Shown here: in pieces, positions 16,570 through 29,044 of the stretch | How the letters are laid out: the number at the start of each line of letters is the position of its first letter | How positions within the stretch are numbered: the first letter of the stretch is position 1 | NCBI GenBank assembly: GCA_025454405.1 | Contig: JALOON010000037.1 | Coordinates: forward strand, 1 to 48,792 | Reading direction: 5' to 3' | Length of the DNA stretch: 48,792 bases | Source: Oscillatoriaceae cyanobacterium Prado104 | Lineage (GTDB): Bacteria > Cyanobacteriota > Cyanobacteriia > Cyanobacteriales > Microcoleaceae | Notes under the pieces: model-generated | What the model was told of the DNA's origin: nothing | Seen by the model: the letters and a program-made list of their open reading frames with translations, nothing else | The model's database searches: none | Translations under genes and position numbers: made by a program

Positions 16570-19500
16570 ATGAGAAATAATAAACTATCTTGGCTCGGAT
16601 GGTTGTTCCTAGTTAGCTCGTTGAGTGTCGCGAATTCCCCCGTCAAAGCGCAACCCATCACGCCAGCAACCGACGGTACTAATACGATCGTAACTCCTAA
16701 CGGCGATCGCTACGATATTTCTGGCGGTTCCTTCAGCGGCGATAAGGCCAATCTGTTTCACAGTTTTACTGAATTCGGCCTCAGTCAAGGTCAAGTTGCT
16801 AATTTTTTAACTAATCCTAACATTCAAAATATTCTGGGACGGATTAACGGGGGGAATCCTTCGTTAATTAACGGCTTAATTCAAGTTACGGGCGGCAATT
16901 CTAATTTATTTTTAATGAATCCATCGGGGATTATTTTCGGGCCGAATGCGACGCTGAACGTTCCGGGTTCTTTTAATGCTACGGCGGCGACGGGGATTGG
17001 TTTTGGTAATAATAACTGGTTTAGCGCGATCGGACCTAATAATTGGTCTAGTTTAATCGGAAATCCAAATACTTTTGCTTTTACAAATTCGCAGCCGGGA
17101 AGTATTGTTAATGCTGGGAATTTGACAGTTGCACCGGGTCAAAATTTGACTTTAACCGGCGGTACTGTTGTCAATACCGGTCAGCTAACTGCACCGGGTG
17201 GCAATATTACCGTGACGGCCGTACCGGGTCAAAATTTGGTGCGCATCGCTCAAACTGGAAATTTGCTGAATCTGGAAATTCAGCCGACAGCAAATCAAAG
17301 TTCTTTGCCAAATAATTTCGCGCAGCCAGTTTTATCTTTGCCGCAGTTGCTGACTGGAACTGGTCAGGAACAAGCAACTGGTTTAGTTGTAAATCCTAAC
17401 GGTGATGTAGTTTTGACGGGGAATGTTGCAGTGCCGGCAAATGCGGGAACTGCGATCGCATCCGGCAATATCAATGTTTCGGGAAATACTGGCGGTAATG
17501 TAAATATTTTAGGCGATCGAGTCGGAGTTATTGGCGGCAATATCGATGCTTCCGGCAGCAACGGCGGCGGCAATGTATTAATTGGCGGAGATTATCGCGG
17601 TTTGGGAAATGTGCCGAATGCTGCCCAAACATTTGTTAGCAGGGATTCGACAATTAATGCGGATGCTGTTAGCAACGGTAATGGCGGGCGAGTTATAGTT
17701 TGGGCGGACGATACTGCTCGTTTTAATGGCAATATTACAGCTAGAGGCGGTTTGTTGTCGGGAAATGGCGGTTTTGTGGAAGTTTCGGGCAAGCAATCGC
17801 TGGATTTTCAAGGAGTAGTCGATTTGCGATCGCCCTTGGGAATTGCTGGCACATTATTATTAGATCCGACTGATATTACGATTAGTGCCGGTGCGGATGC
17901 AGGCGGCACTTTAGGAGGAGTATTTGTGCCTGCTGCCGGCACTTCTAACATTAATAACTTGACGCTGCAAAATCAGCTAGCTTTGGGAAGCGTGACTATT
18001 TCCACTGAGTCAGCCTTTGCGAGTGAAGGCAATATTACAGTCAGCGCGCCGATCGCTTGGAATAATAATAATTCCCTGACTTTGAATGCTAATAATAATA
18101 TTTTAGTTCAGAATAGTATCACCACTCAGGGAGGCAATATTACTCTGAATGCTGATAGCGATAATCTCAATGGTGGTAATCTAAGAATTCTGGGTACAAC
18201 GACTATTATTAATACAAACGGGGGAAATTTCGTAGGTATAGGTCGCGGAAATGCTGCGTTCGGGAATGGAATCGCTCTCTCTGGCAGCACAATTGATGCA
18301 AGAGGTGGGAACATTAACCTGAATGGTGTTTCTGAAAATACAGTAACAATCAGCAGGGGTATTGTGGGTAGCGATGCTACACTGCAAACAACTGGCATCG
18401 GGACTATTACCATCAATGGAACTAGCGGTAGCAATGTTAATAGTTTGGGAATAGATTTGGCCAGAACTACGATCGATTCTGAGGATGGCAATATCACTTT
18501 GGCGGGTAGTGGTGGCGTAATTGGAAACAACAACATCGGGATTAACATTAGTAGTAACAGCTTGGTGCGATCGACGGGGCTGGGAAATATTGCTCTCAAC
18601 GGTACTGGCGGAAACGGAACAGATGATAATTCAGGAATATCTATTAACGGCAGTACAGTTCGATCGACCGCTGGGGGAAATATCAACCTGACAGGAACTG
18701 GTAGCGGAACAGGAATTAACAATACCGGCGTTATCCTCAACAATGCTACAGTGGAATCAACCTCAGGGAATGGAAGTGTAATTATTACCGGAACGGGTGG
18801 AAATGGAACTAATGACAATGCAGGGATAACTATCGATCCTCCCAGCGCAGTTCGATCGCAAAATGGAGATATTACCCTCACAGGAACAGGTGGCAACGCA
18901 AGTGGAATTAACAACACGGGAATTACCATGTCAGGGCAAGTAGTATCCGAGAATGGAGATATTGCTTTAATTGGTAATGGTGTAGGAACATCAAATAACA
19001 ACAACGGTATTAACTTGCCCGCTGGTGCGTTGGTAACAATACAACCTCTGGGAACGGGTAATATTAGTCTTACAGGAAGTTCTGCTAACAACAATTCTAT
19101 TCCTCTTAACCTCACAGGCGGTGCGATTAATGCGACTGGTGGTGGCAATGTCACTTTGACAGGGGATGAAATTGAACTATCAGGAACGCAAATTAATAGT
19201 AATGGTATTGGAACTCGGATTATCCAGTTGCAGCCGCTTACTCCGAGTTTAAATATTACTGTAGGCGGCAATCCTGCGGACGCTTCTTTGAATCTCAATG
19301 CAACGGAAATCGCACCTCCCAGATTGAATGGCTTTTCCCGAATGATTATTGGGCGGACGGATGGGACGGGAACTATCTCAATTGATGCCGGTGGCGTTAC
19401 TTTTAATTACCCGGTTACAATTCAATCTCCAACAGGGGCGATCGCGGTTAATGGCAACATTACAGGTAACAACGCTTCAATTACTTTTAGGGCTCCAGAT

Positions 19501-22500
19501 GGTGCGATCGAAGTTAATGGCAACATTTTAACAAGTGGAAACAATGCTCCAATTAATTTTAATGCCGCAACGACTAACTTCTTAAATAATGCCCAGATTA
19601 CCATTGCCGCACAGAATATTAACTTTACTGGCAATGTTTCTCTCGCTACCAATTCTACTGTCAATCTCAACACTGAGGGGTTAGCAAATGCAGGCGATAT
19701 TAATTTTGGGGGAACTGTTGACGGCGGTGGCAATCTAACTTTGAGTACAGGAACGGGCGCTATTAATATCAACGGTTCGATCGGGGCAACAATACCTTTA
19801 ACTTCCCTGACAACAAACAATGCTATTAATGTTACCAGTCCGATCGACTTCGGAATTACAGCTACAGGCAATATTACTACTGGCAGCGCGAACAATCTCG
19901 GACGCGCGATCGCCTTTACCAGCACTAATGGTAATATCGATACGAGTGAGGGAGATATCGATACTAGATCGACTACTGGAAATGGCGGTCTGATTACTTT
20001 CACTGCCAACAATATTACTGCCCGCAATCTTAACTCCAGTTCAACTAATGGTACAGGCGGAAATATTACCATCACTGGCGCAAATATTCAGATGGTTGGA
20101 CTCACACCAGTAGCTTGGAACTCTAGTTCTAGTTCCGGTGCAGGTGGAGAAGTTAATATCACGAGTACGGGTAATATTAATACAAGTGTGGGGACGATCG
20201 ATACAACATCACAAACAGGCAATGGAGGTCCTATCGCACTCAATGGCAACAATATTACCGCAGGCATTCTTAACTCTAGTGCTCCCAATGCCGCTGGAGA
20301 TATCGAGATCCAAGCTCCCAATACAGTCGCGATAAATACTATTAATGCAAATGGATTATTTAGTACTGGAAATATTACCATTAACGGCAATGAAATCGGC
20401 TTTCTAGGAACGCCAAATTCCATCCAAAGTAGAGGTGCTTTGACAATTGCGCCGTCTTCGCCAACTATCGGAATTCGCTTTCAGAATGGACTTCCTAACG
20501 ATCTGAATGCGATCGATTTAGGACAACCATTTTTAAACTCATTGGCTGATGGATTTAGCGCGATCGCGATCGGAGATATCACTACTACAGGCAATATCAC
20601 TGTAGAAAATTTACCGATATCTTTTCGCGACCCCGTAACTTTCACTACTCAAGGCAATATTGTTGTCAATCAAAATCAATCGATCGCCGGAACCGATAAT
20701 GCTTCAATTACTCTCAATGCTGCAACTAACAACCTGAATGGCAACATTACTACTCAATCTCAAAATATCACAATTAACGGCAATGCTGTAATTGGTAATA
20801 ACGTTTTAGTGGGCATCAGCCCTCCAGGTACTGGCAATATTTTATTTAATAATAACATTGACGGTGGCGGCAATCTCACCTTAGAAACAGGGACGGGAAA
20901 TATTACAGTTCAAGGTGCGATCGGCAACACCACACCATTAGGAAATCTCACTGCTAACACTTCCGGTACAACTGCATTTAATGCTGTCACAGCTAACAGT
21001 TTGACAACTAATGCAGGCGGTACAACTCAACTCAATGGTAATGTAACAACTACCAACAGTCAGACTTATGGAGATGCAGTTACAATTGCCACTCAAAATT
21101 TGACTCTTGCAGGTAACAGCATTACTTTTAACAATACAGTTAACGGTAATAGCGATTTGACAGTGAATGGTGGAACGGGTAATGTTACGTTTGCGGGGGC
21201 GATCGGCAATACCACACCATTAGGAAATATCGCCGCTAACACTTCCGGTACAACTGCATTTAATGGCGTTACAGCTAACAGTTTGACAACCAATGCGGGC
21301 GGTACAACTCAACTGAATGGCAATGTAACAACTACCAACAATCAGACTTATGGAGATGCAGTTACAATTGCCAACAATCCGACTCTTTCAGGCAGCAGCA
21401 TTACTTTTAGCGATACAGTTAACGGCAATAGCAATTTGATTGTGAATTCTAGCGGTGCGACTAACTTTGCTAACAACGTCAATCTTCAAAGTTTAACAAC
21501 TGATGCTGGTGGTACAACTACAATCAATGCCAATGTTACTACAACGGGCGCTCAAACTTATGGAGATGCAGTCACGATCTCGAACAATCCGACTTTTTCA
21601 GGAAGTGCGATTAGTTTTAACAATACAGTTAACGGCAGCAACAGCAATTTGACTGTAAATTCTAGCGCTGCAACTAGCTTTGCTAACAACGTCAATCTTC
21701 AAAGTTTAACAACTGATGCCGGCGGTAAAACTACACTAAATGGCAATGTCACGACAACCGGAAATCAAACTTATAACGATGCGGTGACGATTACTAGCCA
21801 GAATCCAACTCTTTCAGGAAGTGCGATTAGCTTTAACAATACAGTTGACGGCAGCAACAGCAATCTGACTGTGAATTCTAGCGGTGCAACTAGCTTTGCT
21901 AACAACGTCAATCTTCAAAGTTTAACAACTGATGCGATCGGTACAACTACAATAAATGGCAATGTCTCTACAACTGGCGCTCAAACTTATGGATATGCAG
22001 TAACAATTTCCGGCAATCCAATTCTTTCAGGAAGTGCGATTAGTTTTAACAATACAGTTAACGGTGCGGGAAATCTGACTGTAAATTCTAGCGGTGCGAC
22101 TAGCTTTGCTAACAATGTAAATCTCCAAAATTTAACAACTGATGCCGGCGGTACAACTACACTAAATGGCAATGTCACGACAACCGGAAATCAAACTTAT
22201 AACGATGCGGTGTCGATTACTAGCCAAACTCCGACTTTTTCAGGAAGTGCGATTAGTTTTAACAATACAGTTAACGGTAGCAACAGCAATTTGACTGTGA
22301 ATTCTAGCGGTGCGACTAGCTTTGCTAACAACGTAAATCTTCAAAGTTTAACAACTGATGCCGGCGGTACAACTCAACTTAATGGCAATGTTACTACCAC
22401 TGGCAATCAAACTTATGGAGATGCAATAACGATCGCCAACAATCCGACTCTTTCAGGAAGTGCGATTACTTTTAACAATACAGTTAACGGTAGCAATAGC

Positions 22501-25500
22501 AATCTTACCGCGATCGGAACTGGTAACGTTACATTCACCGGGGCTGTATCTGTAGGAGGTAACATCGGTATTTCCGGCAGTAATGTTAATTTGCAAAGTT
22601 TAACTACCACAAACAACGGCACTCTGACTCTCAGCAATACAGGCAATGTAAATATTGCTGGCAATCTCAATTTAGACGGCGCATTCACTCAAAATGGCGC
22701 GGGAAGTGTGGCGCTGGCGGGAAATATCAATACAACGAACGATAATATCAGTTTTAGCGGCCCCGTGACATTAAATGCTCCCGTAAATTTTGGATTGGGA
22801 AATGCTACTATTACTTTCGGTTCAACTGTATCCGCTGGTAACAATCCCCTGAATCTCACTGCAGGCGAAATTGATTTTTCCGGGCAAGTTTCCGGTACAA
22901 ATACGCTATCGCTGCAACCCGCAACTGCCGGACAAAATATTGTAGTCGGCGGCAATGACAACAATACTAGCGCTTTGGATTTGACAGCAGCGGAAATGAG
23001 TTTGCTGCAAAACGGATTTAGTTCGATCGCCCTTGGCAACTCAAATACTGGAAACATTACTGTTTCAAATAATCTCACTTTTGCCGATCCGGTAACTATT
23101 CAAGTCGGAAGTTCGATCGCCCTTAACGGCAATCTAAACGGCACTGATAACAGCAGCATCAATCTCAGTGCCCCCGCGTTGAATTTAAACGGCGGCATTA
23201 CTGCAACTAATAATATCGCGATTAACGGAAACGTCACTCTCGGCAGCGATGTTTCACTCGGCAGCAGCGGCGGAAATGTTAGCTTAACAGGCGCGATCGA
23301 CGGCAATCGGCGCTTGAATATTAATGCAGGTCAAGGTAATGTTTTGTTGCAAGGAAATATCGGACAAACAACACCTATTGCGGGTTTGAATGTTGCTGCC
23401 TCAAATACTAATTTAGGTGGCAATATTACTGCAGATCGAGGCGAGATTATTCTTAACGGCGCTTTAGTGTTGACAACAAATGCGAGATTGAGTACCGCAG
23501 GGGGAAATATTGCTTTAGGCGCGATCGACAGTAACAGTTTTGATGCCAGCAATTTAACTTTGAACTCCGGCAGTGGCAACATTACTTTCGGCGCGCCCGT
23601 TGGCGCTACCAGACAGCTAGGAAATATTTTAATTGAAAATACTGGCAATGTCACGGCAAATTCGACAATTAACGCCCAAAGTTTGACAGCAAACAGTACG
23701 GGAAATATCAATTTTGCGGGAGATGTGACTGCTGCAAATGCAGGGAATGGAGGGGCGATCGTCCTCGGACAATCTATGTCAAATCCCGCCGCTTCTGTGA
23801 ATGTCAGAAACTTGAATGCTTCGGGAAATACTGGCGGCAATATCAGCATTTTTGCGCGAGATTTTATTACAGCCGGACAAATCAATTCCAGCGCTACAGT
23901 CGGCAATGCAGGCAATGTTTTCTTAGATCCGATCGGCGATATTCAAGTCGGTTTCATCAATGCCCAAGGCGGTACTAGCGGCCGGGGTGGCGATGTTACA
24001 GCCATCACCGGCAATTTTTTCCGCGCTACAGATTCTTTCCCAACAACTTTTTCGCCGACGGGATTTGCCAGTATTTCCACTGCTGGCGGTAGCGGTAGCG
24101 GAAATATTTCAATTACCCACGCTGGAGGTGATGGCGGAACGCCGATCCAACCTTTTGTAGTGGGAAATGCTGCTAATAACGGCACGGCTGCTGCAATTAC
24201 AACCGGACAATCTAGCATTACATCGCAATCGTTTCCCCGTTCTAATAGTGTGGGTAATATTGTGTTTTCGACGGACGACGGGATCGATCCGATAACTCCG
24301 CCAGCAACTCCAGTTGAACCGATAACAAATCAACCAGTAACTCCAGTTGAACCGATAACAAATCTGCCAGTAAATCCGGCTGAACCGATAACAAATCCGC
24401 CAGTAATTCCAGTTGAACCGATAACAAATCTGCCAGTAAATCCGGCTGAACCGATAACAAATCCGCCAGTAATTCCAGTTGAACCGATCGCAAATCCGCC
24501 AGTAATTCCAGTTGAACCGATCGCAAATCCGCCAGTAACTCCGACTGAACCGATCCTCGATCGACAAGTAATTCCAGTTGAACCGATCGCAAATCCGCCA
24601 GTAACTCCAGTTGAACCGATAATAAATCCGCCAGTAACTCCGGCTGAACCGATCGCAAATCCTTCGATCGAACCCGCAACCAGATCGGATTCGCCCGCAA
24701 CTCAATCCGAACCCAAACAAGAATCAAATAATGTTGATTCCGATCCCGTTCAACGCCGCCGAATTCCAGCATTAGACAATCCCGGTAATGCGGCCGATCG
24801 CATTTTAACAATCGATTCTAGTATCACCAGTCAATTACCGCCCGATCGCGTGCCAGCCGTATCTGAATCGCCACAACAACAAACAGCCAACCCTACTACT
24901 AATTTAGTTCTGGGATATTTTCCGCCGCCCGATCGACTTTTCGAGGATAACAACCTCGAACAAACCGTCTGGGGAATCGAACAGATGAGAAATCAAGAAT
25001 TCGGAGAATATCTGGGAATCAAATTCAACATCCCCGATGGCAGCATTAGGATTTCTAAATTCCAAGAAACTTTACAGACGATCGAAGGCAAAACTGGCAG
25101 GCGATCGGGTATTATCTATCTAGTTTCGCGAGACGAACAATTGGAAATAATTTTAGTTCCTCCTGTAGGTCAACCGATTCGATACAGCGTTCCCGAAGCC
25201 AACAAAACAGCTTTATTTCCCGCCGTCCAGCGCCTGCAGCGTGAAGTTACCGACAAAAACAAACTCAGAACTACCAGTTATTTAGCGCCCGCACAGCAAT
25301 TATACAAATGGTTGTTTGCACCGCTACAATTAGATTTAGAAAGATTGGGAATTCGTACCCTGTTGCTATCAGTAGATCCGGGATTGAGGAGCCTGCCATT
25401 TGCAGCTTTACACGACGGTAAAGGCTTCTTAATTGAAAAATACAATTTTAGTCTCATTCCCAGTTTCAGCACGACAAATACCGAATATCAATCAGTTAGC

Positions 25501-26163
25501 GGTGCTACAGTGCTAGCAATGGGAAGGTCCGAGTTTGTCGATAAAAAGCCCTTAACGGGCGTGCCGATCGAATTGCAGAGAATTACTCAGGAGTGGCAAG
25601 GACAATCTTTTCTCAATTCCACTTTCACTATAGATAACCTCAACTCGCAACACGCACAAGGAAAATATCGGATTCTTCACCTAGCAACCCACGCTCAATT
25701 CCAGCCGGGAAAACCCAGCAATTCTTACATTCAACTGTGGAATTCTAAATTGGATCTCGATCGAATGGAGAGCGTAAATTGGCGCAACCCGCAGGTAGAA
25801 TTGTTAGTATTGAGTGCTTGTCGGACAGCTTTGGGCGATCGGGAAGCAGAGTTAGGTTTTGGAGGTTTAGCAGTAAAATCCGGCGCTAAATCTGCCTTGG
25901 GGAGTTTGTGGTACGTGGACGATTTAGGAACTTTGGGATTGATGAGTGAATTCTACGGGCAACTGCGGGGAGTGACGATTAAAACAGAGGCTTTGCAACG
26001 CGCCCAACAGGCGATGATTTCTGGTAAACTTCGGGTGGAAAACGGGCAGTTAGTAACAACAAGTGGCAGTTTAAATTTACCTGCTAATTTACAACAACAA
26101 AACCCAAATTTGGCTCATCCTTATTATTGGAGCGGTTTCACGGCGATCGGCAATCCTTGGTGA
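16570..26163 (+). CDS. Giant TPS-type exoprotein with C-terminal CHAT caspase-like domain
   Basis: A 3197-residue protein. A signal peptide ([20 protein letters not shown]...VKA) precedes a haemagglutinin-activity/TPS domain (about 30-240; [30 protein letters not shown]), as in two-partner secretion substrates. A very long Asn/Gly/Thr-rich beta-helix follows, including 210-216-bp tandem repeats. Next comes an 11-residue [15 protein letters not shown] Pro-rich repeat (about 2575-2700), then a CHAT domain (about 2900-3197) with the caspase dyad His3041 (HLATHAQF) and Cys3084 (LSACRTALG) and the usual [12 protein letters not shown] end. Predicted: exported to the surface through an outer-membrane TpsB pore, with a caspase-family protease at the tip. 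No tpsB gene is in the window. The longer start at 16540 is disfavoured by the promoter position. Confidence 0.9.
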   Translation: MRNNKLSWLGWLFLVSSLSVANSPVKAQPITPATDGTNTIVTPNGDRYDISGGSFSGDKANLFHSFTEFGLSQGQVANFLTNPNIQNILGRINGGNPSLINGLIQVTGGNSNLFLMNPSGIIFGPNATLNVPGSFNATAATGIGFGNNNWFSAIGPNNWSSLIGNPNTFAFTNSQPGSIVNAGNLTVAPGQNLTLTGGTVVNTGQLTAPGGNITVTAVPGQNLVRIAQTGNLLNLEIQPTANQSSLPNNFAQPVLSLPQLLTGTGQEQATGLVVNPNGDVVLTGNVAVPANAGTAIASGNINVSGNTGGNVNILGDRVGVIGGNIDASGSNGGGNVLIGGDYRGLGNVPNAAQTFVSRDSTINADAVSNGNGGRVIVWADDTARFNGNITARGGLLSGNGGFVEVSGKQSLDFQGVVDLRSPLGIAGTLLLDPTDITISAGADAGGTLGGVFVPAAGTSNINNLTLQNQLALGSVTISTESAFASEGNITVSAPIAWNNNNSLTLNANNNILVQNSITTQGGNITLNADSDNLNGGNLRILGTTTIINTNGGNFVGIGRGNAAFGNGIALSGSTIDARGGNINLNGVSENTVTISRGIVGSDATLQTTGIGTITINGTSGSNVNSLGIDLARTTIDSEDGNITLAGSGGVIGNNNIGINISSNSLVRSTGLGNIALNGTGGNGTDDNSGISINGSTVRSTAGGNINLTGTGSGTGINNTGVILNNATVESTSGNGSVIITGTGGNGTNDNAGITIDPPSAVRSQNGDITLTGTGGNASGINNTGITMSGQVVSENGDIALIGNGVGTSNNNNGINLPAGALVTIQPLGTGNISLTGSSANNNSIPLNLTGGAINATGGGNVTLTGDEIELSGTQINSNGIGTRIIQLQPLTPSLNITVGGNPADASLNLNATEIAPPRLNGFSRMIIGRTDGTGTISIDAGGVTFNYPVTIQSPTGAIAVNGNITGNNASITFRAPDGAIEVNGNILTSGNNAPINFNAATTNFLNNAQITIAAQNINFTGNVSLATNSTVNLNTEGLANAGDINFGGTVDGGGNLTLSTGTGAININGSIGATIPLTSLTTNNAINVTSPIDFGITATGNITTGSANNLGRAIAFTSTNGNIDTSEGDIDTRSTTGNGGLITFTANNITARNLNSSSTNGTGGNITITGANIQMVGLTPVAWNSSSSSGAGGEVNITSTGNINTSVGTIDTTSQTGNGGPIALNGNNITAGILNSSAPNAAGDIEIQAPNTVAINTINANGLFSTGNITINGNEIGFLGTPNSIQSRGALTIAPSSPTIGIRFQNGLPNDLNAIDLGQPFLNSLADGFSAIAIGDITTTGNITVENLPISFRDPVTFTTQGNIVVNQNQSIAGTDNASITLNAATNNLNGNITTQSQNITINGNAVIGNNVLVGISPPGTGNILFNNNIDGGGNLTLETGTGNITVQGAIGNTTPLGNLTANTSGTTAFNAVTANSLTTNAGGTTQLNGNVTTTNSQTYGDAVTIATQNLTLAGNSITFNNTVNGNSDLTVNGGTGNVTFAGAIGNTTPLGNIAANTSGTTAFNGVTANSLTTNAGGTTQLNGNVTTTNNQTYGDAVTIANNPTLSGSSITFSDTVNGNSNLIVNSSGATNFANNVNLQSLTTDAGGTTTINANVTTTGAQTYGDAVTISNNPTFSGSAISFNNTVNGSNSNLTVNSSAATSFANNVNLQSLTTDAGGKTTLNGNVTTTGNQTYNDAVTITSQNPTLSGSAISFNNTVDGSNSNLTVNSSGATSFANNVNLQSLTTDAIGTTTINGNVSTTGAQTYGYAVTISGNPILSGSAISFNNTVNGAGNLTVNSSGATSFANNVNLQNLTTDAGGTTTLNGNVTTTGNQTYNDAVSITSQTPTFSGSAISFNNTVNGSNSNLTVNSSGATSFANNVNLQSLTTDAGGTTQLNGNVTTTGNQTYGDAITIANNPTLSGSAITFNNTVNGSNSNLTAIGTGNVTFTGAVSVGGNIGISGSNVNLQSLTTTNNGTLTLSNTGNVNIAGNLNLDGAFTQNGAGSVALAGNINTTNDNISFSGPVTLNAPVNFGLGNATITFGSTVSAGNNPLNLTAGEIDFSGQVSGTNTLSLQPATAGQNIVVGGNDNNTSALDLTAAEMSLLQNGFSSIALGNSNTGNITVSNNLTFADPVTIQVGSSIALNGNLNGTDNSSINLSAPALNLNGGITATNNIAINGNVTLGSDVSLGSSGGNVSLTGAIDGNRRLNINAGQGNVLLQGNIGQTTPIAGLNVAASNTNLGGNITADRGEIILNGALVLTTNARLSTAGGNIALGAIDSNSFDASNLTLNSGSGNITFGAPVGATRQLGNILIENTGNVTANSTINAQSLTANSTGNINFAGDVTAANAGNGGAIVLGQSMSNPAASVNVRNLNASGNTGGNISIFARDFITAGQINSSATVGNAGNVFLDPIGDIQVGFINAQGGTSGRGGDVTAITGNFFRATDSFPTTFSPTGFASISTAGGSGSGNISITHAGGDGGTPIQPFVVGNAANNGTAAAITTGQSSITSQSFPRSNSVGNIVFSTDDGIDPITPPATPVEPITNQPVTPVEPITNLPVNPAEPITNPPVIPVEPITNLPVNPAEPITNPPVIPVEPIANPPVIPVEPIANPPVTPTEPILDRQVIPVEPIANPPVTPVEPIINPPVTPAEPIANPSIEPATRSDSPATQSEPKQESNNVDSDPVQRRRIPALDNPGNAADRILTIDSSITSQLPPDRVPAVSESPQQQTANPTTNLVLGYFPPPDRLFEDNNLEQTVWGIEQMRNQEFGEYLGIKFNIPDGSIRISKFQETLQTIEGKTGRRSGIIYLVSRDEQLEIILVPPVGQPIRYSVPEANKTALFPAVQRLQREVTDKNKLRTTSYLAPAQQLYKWLFAPLQLDLERLGIRTLLLSVDPGLRSLPFAALHDGKGFLIEKYNFSLIPSFSTTNTEYQSVSGATVLAMGRSEFVDKKPLTGVPIELQRITQEWQGQSFLNSTFTIDNLNSQHAQGKYRILHLATHAQFQPGKPSNSYIQLWNSKLDLDRMESVNWRNPQVELLVLSACRTALGDREAELGFGGLAVKSGAKSALGSLWYVDDLGTLGLMSEFYGQLRGVTIKTEALQRAQQAMISGKLRVENGQLVTTSGSLNLPANLQQQNPNLAHPYYWSGFTAIGNPW
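20985..22560 (+). repeat. Intragenic tandem repeats in the exoprotein beta-helix
   Basis: The conserved ACAAC(T/C)(A/G)ATGC segment encoding LTT(D/N)A recurs at about 21007, 21285, 21497, 21709, 21925, 22134 and 22350. Most units are 209-216 bp (70-72 residues), and the first interval is 278 bp. Each unit reads GGTT(T/Q)[13 protein letters not shown], then [25 protein letters not shown], and ends with [13 protein letters not shown]. The high nucleotide identity points to recent expansion or recombination. Confidence 0.85.
24295..24665 (+). repeat. 33-bp Pro-rich coding repeats
   Basis: About eleven units of 33 bp encode an 11-residue motif of the type [11 protein letters not shown], with PAEP/PTEP variants. 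They form the linker between the beta-helix and the CHAT domain of the exoprotein. Confidence 0.85.
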
Positions 26164-26264
26164 AAGGTTTGGGTGCAAATAGTCTCACAATTAGCGGCAG
26201 CAATGAATCGCGCATCTTCCGCATTGGTAGCAATACAGAAGTTAATATTACTCGGGTTTTTTGA
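26163..26264 (+). pseudogene. Relic of a beta-helix protein
   Basis: Starting just behind the exoprotein stop, a frame reads GLGANSLTISGSNESRIFRI, then GSNTEVNITRVF and a stop. This is the recognisable repeat of parallel beta-helix proteins (GAGANLLTVSGNNASRVF-like). No start is present and only about 33 residues remain. Confidence 0.5.
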
Positions 26265-26637
26265 GCTTTGACGACTCTAATATAACGGGAAATGGTCGCG
26301 AATTCTTAACCATTACCAATCTCGATTTTGATTTTTCTAATCCTGTTTTTAGTAATGCAAATCTGATTTCAATGGCTGAAGCTTCATTCTTGAATGGCAC
26401 ATTTTTGGGATTGAGTTTTTCCGCTGAAACTACTCTTTTGTTCCCGGATTTTTTGAGGTTAGCGAAGCATCTTTTGCTTACCAAGTCAACCGACAAGGTG
26501 GTGCGGGAGATGTCAATTACAGCTTGGAAACTGCCCCGACGGCGGTGCCAGAACCTACTTTTGTGGCTGGGTTATTGCTGTTTGGTGTTGCCGGAATGGG
26601 GCTCAAGTTGAAGCGCAAGATGCAAAATGAGTTGTAA
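26261..26637 (+). pseudogene. Relic of a PEP-CTERM exported protein, frameshifted
   Basis: The frame from 26261 reads SFDDSNITGNGREFLTITNL and later GTFLGLSFSAETTLLFPDF. At about 26451-26460 (a T-run) the coding sense moves to another frame: FEVSEASFAYQVNRQGGAGD and then VPEPTFVAGLLLFGVAGMGL followed by KLKRKMQNEL. The latter is a textbook PEP-CTERM signal: VPEP, a hydrophobic helix and a basic tail. Such signals are processed by exosortase, so the host presumably has an exosortase system elsewhere. The gene has neither a clear start nor a continuous frame. Confidence 0.7.
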
Positions 26638-26727
26638 AGTTTTTTACCCCACCCCAACCCTCCTCTTATTAAGGGGAGGGAGTAAGAAATTTATAATTGT
26701 GATTTACCATCGTTTTCCTCCATGTCA

Positions 26728-28458
26728 TTATCGCAAAGCTGCATTGAGTACATAGGCTCGTACTATACTGGCAGGTGAAGTGAGACGTTGGGCTTGCTCA
26801 TCAAACTGTATTCTTGCCTCATCTAAAGTCTTTTTGGGTACTTGTTTCTTCCGTGAATCTTCGTTATCCCATTGCTGACAATTAAACCAACCCACTAAGT
26901 ACAACCCATAGGGACATACATTATCAGCCAAATAGCGTTCAACAAGCTGACTTTGCATGGCGGTTTGGATTTCGCTATGCCAACATCCTTTTACTTCAAC
27001 GATGACGGTGATTGAATCGTATGTATCACCGTTGGGATGCTTGAGAACAGCATCTACATGAATATCAGTTCGTTCGCCCGGACTGCCTCCATAGCTACGC
27101 CTTAGCTCTACTTCGCGGTTGACGATAATACCTTTCGACTTTAAATCTCTCTCAAGAAATCGCTTTACATAATCTGAAAATGCGTTTTCATCAATTGGTG
27201 TGAACAAGTTATCTTTACCTTTATCTTTGTCCCACAAATCTCTACAAGCAGCAGTTTCTCCTTGCAGTTCCAATTCAAGCCGCTTTAATGATTCGATCAA
27301 TACATGGAGAAGCTGATGACCATCTTGGACAAGATGTTTACTTTGATCTAGAACAATCTGAAGTAGTTCTTCTGGTTTAGGTGGCTTCCAAGTATTACGA
27401 CGTGCTAAACTCTCCGCTTCCAATAGCGTTGGCTGTAGTTGATCTTTTTGTTCTGGAAGTTTGCGAATCATCTTCCGTAGTGCATGGCAAGCCTCTGGAG
27501 TACCTCGCGCTTGCAGACGTTGGGGAATGTAATCTTTCCACATCCTGACAGCATCAAATTCTCCTAGTATTTGAGCTTCTATACCTCTGAGTTCCTGCGT
27601 TTCATGCTCCGGTCGCTTAATCTCTGGGTATTGCTGGGTAAGAAAAATATATAGCTCAGCTAGATAGTCCTCTTTAATCTTCTGTTCAATTTGACCGTGA
27701 TGAGCAGATTGAAATGCAATGGATTCTAATACTTCGCGTCCAAATTCACGATCTTGTTGTACGGCAGACCAAAGAACTGACCAACTAGAATTATCAGGAT
27801 AGTTTGCAAGCAGACAAGCGACAACGATCGCTTTATCCCTTTCCCTCCCATATTCAGGTACTTTTTCGGTAAGAAAAGACTTAGCAATTTCTTTGGCTCT
27901 GCCAACATCATGTTTGAAAAGATCTGTTAGCAAAATCTCCAACATGCCAGAATTTAAGTTTTCATCTGTAACTCTACCGATAATTAAATCAGCTAAACAC
28001 CGATCTAACAACTCATTAGTTAATCGATAAATATCATCAGGATAAAAGGTACGAGGCTGATAGTCGTTGTGAATCATTAAACCGATCGGTGTTTCAACTA
28101 ATTCATCTGGAGCGTTTTGATAGGCAGTTCTCACTATCTCTCTACAAACGTTATCCTCTTTACTCTCTGTATTTCTATGAGGGAAATTTATGGATTTCAG
28201 AATAACGGGTATCCACCTTATCCAAGTATTATTAGAAATCTTTGAAATTAACTTTGGTTCTTGTTTTACTAAAAGGTATAGCGCTTGATATCCAGCAAAC
28301 GGAGGATGAGAAAAATTAGTTGTACCAAGCCATTTTTGAGTTTCTGGATCTCCAATGTTCAGATAATTTTTTGCAGTTTCGACAATTCTTGTTTTAGTAT
28401 CTGCTTTTGCTTCTTTCCATCCAGGTAGTCTTGTTATATCTGACTCAAAAATGCTGTA
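26728..28458 (-). pseudogene. C-terminal part of a large protein with PD-(D/E)XK nuclease domain, 5'-truncated
   Basis: The frame is open from 28458 to the stop at 26728 (576 residues) but has no plausible start in its first 108 codons. A GTG at 28134 would give 468 residues, yet the upstream codons still read as good protein (RLPGWKEAKADTKTRIVETA and onward). Helical repeat-like sequence occupies most of it. Residues near the C-terminus show TDIHVDAVL and then VIVEVKGCW, the Asp...Glu-x-Lys signature of restriction-type nuclease domains. I infer the tail of a large defence-like or signalling protein whose front was deleted at about 28440-28460, where the next gene starts. The domain call is by motif only. 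Confidence 0.6.
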
Positions 28459-29044
28459 TCACACTGAATAGTCAGAAAATTGCCACAAGGTCAGGCTGAT
28501 GCTGTCATTGCTCGAACTAAAGCACGATCGAGTATCGATCGATTCAGCAAGTGGCGAGCATAAATCGCTTGATTTTCTCAAGCTAAATTCCCTCGGACAG
28601 GTTCCTTTGCTGATTGATGAAAACACTACAATTCGAGATTCCCAAGCTATCTTAGTCTATCTGGCACGAAAATGCGATCGAAAAGATTGGTTGCCTTTAG
28701 AAGCCGAGTCAATGGCTGAGGTAATGCAGTGGTTGTCATTTGCAGCTAATGAAATCAATTCCAGCTTATTTATTGCGCGATTGCATTTCCTTTTTGGCAT
28801 GAATTTTGATTGGGAAACTGCGCAACAAAAGGGCAAGCAAATACTTCAGGTTATGGATGACCATTTACAGGAGTGAAATTGGTTAGAATGCAGTCGCCCT
28901 ACCATTGCAGATATTGCGTGCTATCCTTATGTAGGACTTGCTCCTGACGGTAAAGTCTCTTTGGAACCCTACCCGAATGTGCAGGCTTGGATCGATCGAA
29001 TCAAACAACTATCCGGTTACGAAGGAATGCCGGGACTTGAGTGA
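28451..29044 (+). pseudogene. Glutathione S-transferase with two in-frame stops
   Basis: From ATG 28451 the frame reads MLYHTE, TAG (28469-28471), then SENCHKVRLMLSLLELKHD... through DHLQE, TGA (28874-28876), then NWLECSRPTIADIACYPYVG to a final stop at 29044 (198 codons). The whole length of a GST is there: the thioredoxin-like N-terminal domain (GQVPLLIDENTTIRDSQAIL) and the all-alpha C-terminal domain (PTIADIACYPY). Only two nonsense codons interrupt it; TGA at QE*NW is one C-to-T change from CGA (Arg). The second half could be expressed only with readthrough. Its start overlaps the truncated end of the divergent nuclease gene. Confidence 0.85.

Noticed and set aside
18126..24811. Long minus-strand frames (for example 390 residues at 18126-19298 and 217 at 19422-20075)
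   Set aside because: They are shadows of the low-complexity Asn/Gly/Thr repeats of the giant exoprotein; hydrophobic Pro/Val/Leu composition without motifs.
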